Source of the DNA: Pedobacter psychrotolerans
GTDB lineage: Bacteria > Bacteroidota > Bacteroidia > Sphingobacteriales > Sphingobacteriaceae
Length of the DNA: 64,000 bases
NCBI RefSeq assembly: GCF_004340665.1
Contig: NZ_SLWO01000001.1
Location: forward strand, 746,450 to 810,449
Reading direction: 5' to 3'
Part shown: one piece after another, positions 7,900-15,225 of the stretch
Position numbering within the stretch: the first letter of the stretch is position 1
Layout of the letters: every line of letters begins with the position of its first letter
The notes under the pieces: generated by a model
What the model was told of the DNA's origin: nothing
Database searches by the model: none
The model's input: only the letters and a program-made list of their open reading frames with translations
Made by a program: the position numbers and the translations under genes

Positions 7900-8763
7900 A
7901 TGGCCTCAGGTTTTTTTGCGATTTTAGATGATATAGCTGCTTTAATGGATGATGTTGCGGTTACCGCTAAAATTGCCACCAGAAAAACTGCTGGTATTTT
8001 GGGCGATGACCTGGCGGTGAATGCAGAAAAAGCCACAGGCTTTTTGTCATCCCGTGAGTTGCCAGTGCTTTGGTCTATAACCAAGGGATCATTAATCAAT
8101 AAGATCATTATTGTTCCGATTGCGCTACTGTTAAATTTTTTCTTTCCCATCGCCATCAAGTATATTTTAATCTTGGGTGGGTTTTACCTTGCCTATGAAG
8201 GTGTTGAAAAAATAATAGAGTATTTCTTTCATCGCCATGCACATGGAAAAGTTGCCAAAGATGTTGTACAGGATGATAAAGCAGCAGAAAAAGCAAAAAT
8301 AAAATCGGCAGTAACCACAGATTTTATTCTATCAGTTGAAATTGTAATCATTGCGCTGGGCACTGTGTTGGATAAGAGTATCACCCTCCAAATTCTTACT
8401 GTTTCAGTTGTGGCAATCTTAGCTACCGTGGGCGTTTATGGTATTGTTGCACTAATCGTACGAATGGACGACGCAGGATATAAGTTGGTCAAACATGCCA
8501 ATAATAAAGGATTCTTTTCGGCGCTGGGCAATTTATTGATCAAATCTTTACCTGTCATTATCAAGATACTTAGCATTGCAGGAACTGTAGCCTTGATATT
8601 GGTTTCTGGCGGTATTTTTGTTCATAACATTGATTTTTTACATCATTTCCTGCCCAATTTAATGTCAACAATCAAAGAGTTTGCTATCGGATTAGTGGCA
8701 GGACTATTGGCTGTTGGTGTAGCGGAAGGCGTGAAAAAACTGATTTCCCTATTTAAAAAGTAG
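7900..8763 (+). CDS. DUF808 (YedI-like) membrane protein
   Basis: A 287-residue protein with the hallmark N-terminus of the DUF808/YedI family: LDDIAALMDDVAVTAKIATR, KTAGILGDDLAVNAEKATGF and RELPVLWSITKGSLINKI. Several membrane helices follow (IIIVPIALLLNFFFPIAIKYILILGGFYLAYEGVEK, then about 137-160, 165-190, 205-235 and 255-280), plus an H-rich cytoplasmic stretch, FFHRHAHGK. The function of the family is not established. The stop lies 13 bp from the stop of the convergent M23-like gene. Confidence 0.88.
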   Translation: MASGFFAILDDIAALMDDVAVTAKIATRKTAGILGDDLAVNAEKATGFLSSRELPVLWSITKGSLINKIIIVPIALLLNFFFPIAIKYILILGGFYLAYEGVEKIIEYFFHRHAHGKVAKDVVQDDKAAEKAKIKSAVTTDFILSVEIVIIALGTVLDKSITLQILTVSVVAILATVGVYGIVALIVRMDDAGYKLVKHANNKGFFSALGNLLIKSLPVIIKILSIAGTVALILVSGGIFVHNIDFLHHFLPNLMSTIKEFAIGLVAGLLAVGVAEGVKKLISLFKK

Positions 8764-8776
8764 CAGATCATTTTAT

Positions 8777-9403
8777 CTACTTGAGATAAGTTCTTAAAAA
8801 TGCCTGCGGATTATAGAAGCGGTCATCAAGCTGAGTCTTATTCATGGTTAACCAACTGGCGCAGCCGTAATCATCAAATTTTTTTCTAATCTCGAGGTGC
8901 AGGTGGTGATAATCGCCACCATATTTTTTACTTTCTTCCTTCGTAAATAAGCGTGCGAGTTTAGTATCCTGATTTACCGTTTGACCATTGCTCACATAAA
9001 CCTCACTAAGGTGCTTGTAGCTGGTAAACATTATTGTGCCATTCTTCAGCCGATGCTTTACCACAACAGTTTTTTGATTTTCGCCCAAATGGATGGAACA
9101 AACCACCCCATTCGCCATGGCGTATACTTCTATCAGCTTAGTTTTTGATATAGATGGATTGATATCAATAGCGGTATGAATATGGCCTTTATAATAGCTA
9201 TCGCGATGGTCGCCAAAAATACTGATGATTTTAATGTTTGCTATTTTCTTTCTGTCAATGCTTTTAAAAGGTAAGAACCAACTATCGGCAGTCTTGGCTG
9301 GAGCTAAATCGGTGTAATAAGGTTTCCACCTATTTTTATCTTTATCGATGGTTGGCGTTTCTACAAATAAAAAGGCAAGGAAAAGAATCAAGCTGGTTTT
9401 CAT
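8777..9403 (-). CDS. Secreted M23-type (LytM-like) peptidase
   Basis: A 208-residue protein with a short N-terminal signal sequence (KTSLILFLAFLFVETP). The M23 zinc ligands are present as HTAID (H76, D80) and HLH (H167, H169), within the beta-sheet fold GHIHTAIDI, VYAMANGVV, VVVKHRLKNG and HHLHLEI. All core ligands are kept, so peptidoglycan endopeptidase activity in the periplasm is plausible. It is co-directional with the metallophosphoesterase gene, 29 bp downstream of it, and likely part of the same transcript. Confidence 0.8.
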   Translation of the reverse strand: MKTSLILFLAFLFVETPTIDKDKNRWKPYYTDLAPAKTADSWFLPFKSIDRKKIANIKIISIFGDHRDSYYKGHIHTAIDINPSISKTKLIEVYAMANGVVCSIHLGENQKTVVVKHRLKNGTIMFTSYKHLSEVYVSNGQTVNQDTKLARLFTKEESKKYGGDYHHLHLEIRKKFDDYGCASWLTMNKTQLDDRFYNPQAFLRTYLK

Positions 9404-9432
9404 GGGGAATCAAATTAAAAGGCAAGATAAGT

Positions 9433-10650
9433 TTATTTTCTTTTTAATTCAATTACGGTAATTTCCGGCCAGATACCAATTCTGCCGGAAAAGCCTAGAA
9501 ATCCGAAGCCCCTGTTTACGTTTAAATATCGGTTGTTTTCTGTTTTAATACCTGCCCAGTGTTTGTATCTATATTTTACCGGACTCCATTTAATGCCAAA
9601 TGCCTCAATGCCAAACTGCATTCCGTGGGTATGGCCAGCCAGTGAAAGCTGAATTTTTGAAGGATGATTTTTAACCTGCGCATCCCAGTGTGAAGGATCA
9701 TGCGAAAGCAGAATTTTAAAATCGTTCACTGCAGTATGTTGAAGTGCTCTGTTTAAATCACCTCGCTCACCAAAACCAACACCCCAATTTTCAATGCCTG
9801 CCAGAATAATTTTTTCTCCATTCTTCTCCAACACTACATGCTCATCCAAAAGAAGTTTAAAACCTAACTCCTGATGATAAGCTTTTAGCTGATTTAAATT
9901 TTTGATTTTATCTGCCTCCGTTGGCCATTTGATATAATCTCCATAGTCATGGTTTCCTAAAACGGAGAACTGCCCAAATGGTACTTTAATCTGTGAAAAT
10001 AGGGGAATGTATGGAACAATTTCAGATGCAGCATTATTAACCAAGTCACCAGTGAATACAAATAAATCACTTTTCTGTGCATTAATAAGGTCGATGCCTT
10101 TTTGCACTTCTTTGGGTTTAGTAAAACTTCCTGCATGAATATCAGAAATTTGAGTGAGCGTGAAGCCATCAAAACTTTGAGGTAAATCATCAAAATACAA
10201 AGTGTGTTTAATGACCCGATAGGCATATTTTCCGTTTCTTATTCCAAATGCAAAAAGTAATACGGTTAAGCCAAACATCATTAAAGCCACATCTACCCAA
10301 TAATAACTTCTTTCGTCCATATGATAACCCTGTGGCTGAAAGTTGGTAGTAATAGAACTCGCTACCCTATAAAGATCACCAATGAATAAAAAGATGGCAA
10401 ATACCGTTTCGGCAGCCAGCATAATTAAGAATGCATGGGTTACAATAGTGAAAAATTGATTAATACCTTTACGCATTTTGGTAATGGCTAAAACCAATGC
10501 AACGGTTATACCAACAATAAATACCCAAAAGGCCGGCGCTAACCATTCTTGATGGATAACTACCTTAATTCCTGAAAGTACATAAGCGTTAAGGATAAAA
10601 AAAATTAAAGCCACTATTAATATTGGCAACAAACCAGATCTTCTTTTCAT
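9433..10650 (-). CDS. Membrane-anchored metallophosphoesterase (YkuE-like)
   Basis: From the ATG at 10650 the product is 405 residues. Four N-terminal membrane helices precede a calcineurin-like phosphoesterase domain with every metal-binding motif: ISDIHAG, FTGDLVNN, VLGNHDYGD, LLSHDP and AGHTHG. A longer frame starts at a TTG (10731) and adds a Lys-rich 27 residues, which looks unlikely. YkuE-like enzymes act on phospho-lipids such as UDP-diacylglucosamine; the substrate here is unknown. The M23-like gene follows on the same strand. Confidence 0.85.
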   Translation of the reverse strand: MKRRSGLLPILIVALIFFILNAYVLSGIKVVIHQEWLAPAFWVFIVGITVALVLAITKMRKGINQFFTIVTHAFLIMLAAETVFAIFLFIGDLYRVASSITTNFQPQGYHMDERSYYWVDVALMMFGLTVLLFAFGIRNGKYAYRVIKHTLYFDDLPQSFDGFTLTQISDIHAGSFTKPKEVQKGIDLINAQKSDLFVFTGDLVNNAASEIVPYIPLFSQIKVPFGQFSVLGNHDYGDYIKWPTEADKIKNLNQLKAYHQELGFKLLLDEHVVLEKNGEKIILAGIENWGVGFGERGDLNRALQHTAVNDFKILLSHDPSHWDAQVKNHPSKIQLSLAGHTHGMQFGIEAFGIKWSPVKYRYKHWAGIKTENNRYLNVNRGFGFLGFSGRIGIWPEITVIELKRK

Positions 10651-10845
10651 TTTAAATAAACAAGCGGCAAAGTTAAATTTAAAACCTGCAACTTTAGATT
10701 TGAGTTTCTTGGAGAGATCATTTTTACTCAACTTTGATTAAAGGTCAAAATCACTTAAACTAATTTACTTTCAGACTGAAATTCGGAGTTATCTCCTAAA
10801 ATAAGACAGCCATTATAGCTTATTTTATAATTATACATAATTTAG

Positions 10846-10853
10846 TAGCTTTG
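10846..10853 (+). promoter_or_regulatory. Candidate -7 box TAGCTTTG of the Rrf2 gene
   Basis: TAGCTTTG fits TAnnTTTG and ends 8 bp before the ATG at 10862, so the message would be leaderless or nearly so. No TTTG is seen at the -33 spacing. Confidence 0.45.
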
Positions 10854-10861
10854 TAAGATAT

Positions 10862-11308
10862 ATGCTATCCAAAAAAACCAAATACGCCATCAAAGCACTT
10901 GTTGCACTTGGTAAAAATGTAGAAAGACCACCGATGCAGATCTCTAAGATTGCAGAAGAGGAGCATATTCCTAAAAAATTCTTAGAGCAAATTTTATTAG
11001 ATCTACGCAATGCAGGTTTCTTATACAGTAAGAAAGGAGCAGGTGGCGGTTATAGTCTGAATAAAAAACCTGAGGAAATTCTTTTGGTGCATGTAATGCG
11101 TGTTACCGATGGGCCAATAGCAATGGTGCCTTGTGCCAGCTTAAATTTTTATCATAAATGTGATGAATGTGAAGATGAAAAAACCTGTGGTATCAGAAGT
11201 GCATTTATCGATGTAAGAGATGCCACACTAAAAGTACTTAGTGAAACCAGCATTGCCGATGTGATTGGTCGCGAAGATACTTTGAAATTGGGAATCGATA
11301 GTTTATAG
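10862..11308 (+). CDS. Rrf2-family regulator, probable sulfur/cysteine regulator
   Basis: A 148-residue Rrf2 protein with an N-terminal winged helix (LSKKTKYAIKALVALG, ISKIAEEEHIPKKFLEQILLDLRNAGFL, GAGGGYSL). The C-terminal cysteine cluster has spacing Cx8Cx2Cx5C (PCASLNFYHKCDECEDEKTC), so it could bind an Fe-S cluster or a thiol-linked effector. The gene directly precedes the sulfate assimilation locus. Rrf2 relatives such as CymR and IscR regulate sulfur or Fe-S genes, so control of the downstream operon is the natural inference. The repeat array and attenuator-like leader lie between it and sulfite reductase. Confidence 0.85.
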   Translation: MLSKKTKYAIKALVALGKNVERPPMQISKIAEEEHIPKKFLEQILLDLRNAGFLYSKKGAGGGYSLNKKPEEILLVHVMRVTDGPIAMVPCASLNFYHKCDECEDEKTCGIRSAFIDVRDATLKVLSETSIADVIGREDTLKLGIDSL

Positions 11309-11379
11309 GATTTAAGCCTTTATAACGGAGTAAAATTATGCTTTGTTATCTATCTAATTAACTAATCATTAGAATCTTG

Positions 11380-12000
11380 CGCTTCTATTTCCTTATGTGC
11401 CTTATATGGTAAATCTAAATTGAGCCTTATTTTTTACCATTTAAGTAATATAAGTTTCAGATAAGCTCTCAGGTATCAGTAATAAAGGTTATTAGATTTA
11501 AAATGGCTTTTATTCGTATAGAATCATGTTGTGAAGAGTGGTATAGTCATTTCTATTTTATTACATGCCTTATATGGTAAATCTAATTAAGTCTTATCAT
11601 TATTTACCATTTAAGTAATATAAGTTTCAGATAAGCGCTCAAGTATTAGTAATAAAGGTTATTAGATTTACAATGGCTTTTATTCTTATAGAATCATATT
11701 TTAAGAGCGGTATAGTCACTTCTATTTTCTTATGTTCCTTATATGGTAAATCTAAATTGAGCCTTATTTTTTTATCATTAAAGTAATATAAGTTTCAGAT
11801 AAGCTCGAATGTATAAGGAATAAAGTTTTATTAAATTAAAATTATCTTTATTGATATAGAATCATATAGTAAGAGCGGTATAGTCACTTCTATTTTTCTT
11901 ACGTTCCTTATATGGTAAATCTAATTTAAGTCTTATCATTATTTACCATTAAAGTAATATAAGGTTCAGATAAGCTCAGTAGGATGAATAAAAAACGTTA
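11380..12000. repeat. Tandem array of about 169-bp units (four copies)
   Basis: The marker CCTTATATGG recurs at 11400, 11568, 11737 and 11906, a spacing of 168-169 bp. The copies are very similar over their whole length and the last is cut short near 12000. Each unit contains an imperfect inverted repeat (CTTATAT...GGTAAA facing TTTACC...ATATAAG). No reading frame runs through the array. It fills most of the gap between the Rrf2 gene and the sulfite reductase promoter. Confidence 0.9.
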
Positions 12001-12066
12001 TTCATCAAATGTAGCTTATCTAGTTGGAGCTGAACTATTTGATATATCTACAAACTTTTTTGAGAA

Positions 12067-12102
12067 AAATTACTACTATTCCTATATACTTTATATATTT
12101 GA
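12067..12102 (+). promoter_or_regulatory. Promoter/operator element of the sulfur operon, shared with the 21123 gene
   Basis: The 36-bp element contains AAATTACTAC, CTATATACTTT and the -7 box TATATTTG (12094-12101). A near-identical element of the same length (32 of 36 bases) lies at 21050-21085 before the second SUMT gene. No TTTG is present at -33; the conserved ACTAC...CTATA block occupies that place, as expected for a regulated promoter. Rrf2 is the likely binder by position, which is inference. Confidence 0.65.
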
Positions 12103-12107
12103 AAAAT

Positions 12108-12263
12108 GAACTTCAAATCTATAGTTAAAAATACCGGAGCCAAATTGATGTGCTATTGTTGTAAAACAAAGTAGAAGAGGTATTTAAATAATTTATAGGT
12201 ATAAAATATTGGATGCTTCTCAGTAAAAAGAGAAGCATTTTTTGAATAAAGCTAACAACACAT
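12108..12263 (+). promoter_or_regulatory. Leader RNA with attenuator architecture (candidate riboswitch) upstream of sulfite reductase
   Basis: The leader between the promoter and the ATG holds a closing stem AAATACC (12129-12135)/GGTATTT (12179-12185) around an inner hairpin CTATTGTT...AACAAAGTAG. It also holds a terminator hairpin at 12213-12243. An alternative pairing of AGAAG...GGTATTT (12173-12185) with AAATATT...CTTCT (12204-12220) would use one side of each and so prevents both. This is the logic of a ligand- or protein-controlled attenuator. I do not recognise a known riboswitch class. Confidence 0.5.
12213..12243 (+). terminator. Intrinsic terminator 20 bp before the sulfite reductase ATG
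   Basis: A perfect 9-bp stem ATGCTTCTC/GAGAAGCAT with an 8-nt loop is followed directly by TTTTTT (12238-12243). It lies downstream of the promoter element and upstream of the gene, so it can only serve as an attenuator or as the end of a short leader RNA. Confidence 0.75.
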
Positions 12264-14354
12264 ATGCAAAGTTTCAGAACAGAACTCGAAAACAATATAG
12301 TCGAGCAAGACATCATTGATTTAGAGAATAAGATTAAAGCTTTTCGCGATGGGACCATTCACGATGAAAAATTCAGAAGTTTACGCTTAGCCCGTGGAGT
12401 TTACGGACAAAGACAGCCTGGCGTACAAATGATTCGCATTAAATTGCCATTTGGAAAGGTAACTTTTAAACAACTATTGCGTATCTCGGATATTGCAGAT
12501 GAGTACGGAAGTGGGAATTTACACCTGACCACCCGTCAGGACATTCAATTGCATTATGTAAGCTTAGACCGAACGCCAGAACTTTGGGCGAAACTGGAAC
12601 AAGATGATATTACACTTCGTGAAGCTTGTGGAAACACCGTTCGCAATGTAACGGCATCTCCCAATTCGGGAATAGATAAAGATGAACCTTTTGATGTATC
12701 GCCTTATGCTCATGCGGTTTTCAAATACTTTTTACGCAATCCGATTTGCCAGGAGATGGGTAGGAAGATTAAAATTTCTTTCTCATCGAGCGATAAGGAT
12801 ACCGCTTTTAGCTACATCCATGATTTAGGATTTATTCCAAAAATCAATGAAAATGGGGAGCGGGGCTTTAAGGTTTTATTTGCAGGTGGTTTAGGCGCAC
12901 AGCCATTTTTAGCCAGCCCAATTCATGAATTTTTACCTGAAGATCAGTTGATTCCTTTTACAGAATCGGTATTAAGGGTATTTGATCGCTATGGCGAACG
13001 GAGCAATAGAAATAAAGCCCGATTAAAGTATTTAGTGCAAAAATTGGGTTTAGAAGAAGTTTTACGTTTAGTCGCCGAAGAACGCATTGCCAATAAAGTA
13101 AAAACCTATACTATAGACAAAGATGCGGTGCCCCAGCCTGCAATGCCTTTGGAACAGCACTATGATGAAGTGGAAATATTAAATGAAACACATTACAAGC
13201 ATTGGTTAGCTACAAATGTTGTTGATCAAAAGCAAGAGGGTTTTTATTCGGTTTATGTGAAGGTTCAGGTAGGCGATATTAAGACGGATAAGGCAAGAGC
13301 ATTTGTAAATGCCATTAAACCTTATGTGGCAGATGAAATCAGAATCACTCAAAATCAGGGCTTATTGTTAAAATTCGTACGAAAAGAAGCTTTGCCATCA
13401 TTATATGCGGCGCTAAATAAAATTGGTTTCACTACAGCAGGTTTTGATAGTCTGGCAGATATTACCACTTGCCCAGGAACGGATACCTGTAATTTAGGAA
13501 TTTCCAATTCAATGACTTTAGCGGAAGTTTTGGAAGATGTGATTTATACTGATTTTCCTGAATTTATATACGAGAAAAATATCAAAATCAAAATCAGCGG
13601 CTGTATGAACTCTTGCGGTCAGCATGGTTTAGCAGAAATTGGTTTCCACGGAAGTTCGGTGAAAGCAGAAGGCAAGGTGGTTCCAGCCGTTCAGGTGATG
13701 TTGGGAGGAGGTACAGTAGGTAATGGTGTAGGTAGAGTAGCAGAACGCGTAATTAAAGTGCCTTCGAAAAGGGCAACAAGTGTTTTGCATTTCATTTTAA
13801 ATGATTTTAAAGCCAATAACCTGGAGGACGAGAACTTCCATCAATATTATGATCGCAAAGGAAAAGACCATTTTTATCAGCTGTTAAAGCCTTTGGCAGA
13901 TTTAACAAATCTTCAACAAGAGGAGTTTGTAGATTGGGGACATGTAGAGCAATTTGTTACCGCAATTGGCGTAGGTGAATGTGCGGGAGTGGTGATTGAT
14001 TTGGTAGCAACTTTACTTTTAGAAGCTGATGAAAAATTTGAATGGGCAAAACAGAATTTAGAAAAAGGGGCTTATGCCGACGCCATTTACCATACTTACA
14101 GCACATTTGTAAGTGCAGCAAAATCATTGCTTTTAGATAAAGGCGTAAACAGCAGTACACAAGTTGGAGTAATCAGAGAATTTGATAATCATTATGTTGA
14201 AACAGGTGAATTTAATTTGCCAACAAACTTTTCAGATTTGGTACTTCAAATTAATAAAAATGAGCCTACTGCTGCATTTGCACAAAAATATTTTAATGAA
14301 GCAGATGCATTTCTAAATCAGATTAAAGAAAAAAGGGCAGTAGAAGTGAAATGA
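12264..14354 (+). CDS. sir: Siroheme-dependent sulfite (nitrite/sulfite) reductase with C-terminal HEPN domain
   Basis: A 696-residue protein that reduces sulfite to sulfide. The siroheme/4Fe-4S ligands are intact: TCPGTDTC (C403, C409) and GCMNSCG (C447, C451). Two ferredoxin-like halves begin with RLARGVYGQRQPGVQMIRIKL and EGFYSVYVKVQVGD, and substrate-binding loops such as GNLHLTTRQD are present. After about residue 575 a helical HEPN domain follows (EADEKFEWAKQNLEKGAYADAIYHTY), with an RX4H motif at R638/H643. It is the first gene of the sulfate-assimilation run. Sulfite rather than nitrite as substrate follows from the cys neighbours. Confidence 0.9.
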   Translation: MQSFRTELENNIVEQDIIDLENKIKAFRDGTIHDEKFRSLRLARGVYGQRQPGVQMIRIKLPFGKVTFKQLLRISDIADEYGSGNLHLTTRQDIQLHYVSLDRTPELWAKLEQDDITLREACGNTVRNVTASPNSGIDKDEPFDVSPYAHAVFKYFLRNPICQEMGRKIKISFSSSDKDTAFSYIHDLGFIPKINENGERGFKVLFAGGLGAQPFLASPIHEFLPEDQLIPFTESVLRVFDRYGERSNRNKARLKYLVQKLGLEEVLRLVAEERIANKVKTYTIDKDAVPQPAMPLEQHYDEVEILNETHYKHWLATNVVDQKQEGFYSVYVKVQVGDIKTDKARAFVNAIKPYVADEIRITQNQGLLLKFVRKEALPSLYAALNKIGFTTAGFDSLADITTCPGTDTCNLGISNSMTLAEVLEDVIYTDFPEFIYEKNIKIKISGCMNSCGQHGLAEIGFHGSSVKAEGKVVPAVQVMLGGGTVGNGVGRVAERVIKVPSKRATSVLHFILNDFKANNLEDENFHQYYDRKGKDHFYQLLKPLADLTNLQQEEFVDWGHVEQFVTAIGVGECAGVVIDLVATLLLEADEKFEWAKQNLEKGAYADAIYHTYSTFVSAAKSLLLDKGVNSSTQVGVIREFDNHYVETGEFNLPTNFSDLVLQINKNEPTAAFAQKYFNEADAFLNQIKEKRAVEVK

Positions 14355-14454
14355 TAGAATGAAGGAATTAAAGAATTAGTGAATATGTATATAATACAAT
14401 CGCTAGAAATACATTCACTAAATCAATCATTCAAAAATTCAGCAATAAAAAAAT

Positions 14455-15225
14455 ATGGTTAATCAAAATAGAGAATCAAGAATTACACTTTTAGGTGCAG
14501 GTCCCGGAGATCCGGATTTGTTAACTTTAAAAGGTGTTAAGGCATTACAGGCTGCAGATGTAGTACTATATGATGCGTTAACCAATGAGGCATTATTAGA
14601 ACATGCACCAGCAGAAGCCATCAAAGTGTATGTAGGGAAACGTTCTGGTGAGCATTCTTATCCGCAGGAAACTATTAATAAGCTGATGATTGATTATGCC
14701 TTAAATTATGGCCATGTGGTACGCTTAAAAGGTGGCGATCCATTTGTTTTTGGCAGGGGATATGAGGAGTTGGATTATGCAGCATCTTATAGCATTCCTG
14801 TTGATGTAATTCCTGGTATTTCCAGTTCAATTGGTGTTCCCGGCTTACAACAAATCCCTGTTACGCACCGTGGCCTAAGCGAAAGCTTCTGGGTAATCAC
14901 AGGCACAACCACGTCAGGTGAGGTTTCTAAAGATATTTATCAGGCTGCAGAATCAAATGCTACCGTTTTAGTATTGATGGGCTTAAAAAAATTAGCTAAA
15001 ATTGTTGAGATTTTTAAGTCAGCGGGTCGCAGCGCTTTACCGGCGGCAGTGATTCAAAATGGCTCATCAGCAGATGAAAAATTAATTTTAGGTGTAGTAG
15101 AAACGATTGAAAGTCTTGTTCAACAGGAAAATATAAAAGCACCTGCACTTTTAATTTTTGGTGAAGTAGTTTCTTTACATCCATCATTTAAAAACCTAGT
15201 GAAACAATATGCAAATATTGCCTAA
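14455..15225 (+). CDS. cobA: Uroporphyrinogen-III C-methyltransferase (SUMT)
   Basis: A 256-residue SAM-dependent methylase that makes precorrin-2, the siroheme precursor, from uroporphyrinogen III. Family motifs are complete: LLGAGPGDPDLLTLKG, VVLYDAL, VRLKGGDPFVFGRGYEE, VIPGISSSIG and PVTHRGLSESF. It supplies siroheme to the preceding sulfite reductase. It overlaps the next gene by 17 bp, showing translational coupling. The 100-bp spacer before it contains an inverted repeat (TTAGTGAAT/ATTCACTAA). Confidence 0.93.
   Translation: MVNQNRESRITLLGAGPGDPDLLTLKGVKALQAADVVLYDALTNEALLEHAPAEAIKVYVGKRSGEHSYPQETINKLMIDYALNYGHVVRLKGGDPFVFGRGYEELDYAASYSIPVDVIPGISSSIGVPGLQQIPVTHRGLSESFWVITGTTTSGEVSKDIYQAAESNATVLVLMGLKKLAKIVEIFKSAGRSALPAAVIQNGSSADEKLILGVVETIESLVQQENIKAPALLIFGEVVSLHPSFKNLVKQYANIA

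Noticed and set aside
11380..12000. CRISPR array
   Set aside because: The units are 169 bp, similar over their whole length and without unique spacers, and no cas gene is present.
12125..12358. Minus-strand open frame of 77 codons across the sulfite reductase start
   Set aside because: It overlaps the leader hairpins and the start of a clear gene, with no family resemblance.
13957..14160. Small minus-strand frame within the reductase gene
   Set aside because: Shadow of the coding frame, with no start context or similarity.
12264..14354. Toxin-antitoxin system based on the HEPN domain
   Set aside because: The HEPN part is fused to a full reductase and there is no MNT-type partner gene nearby.
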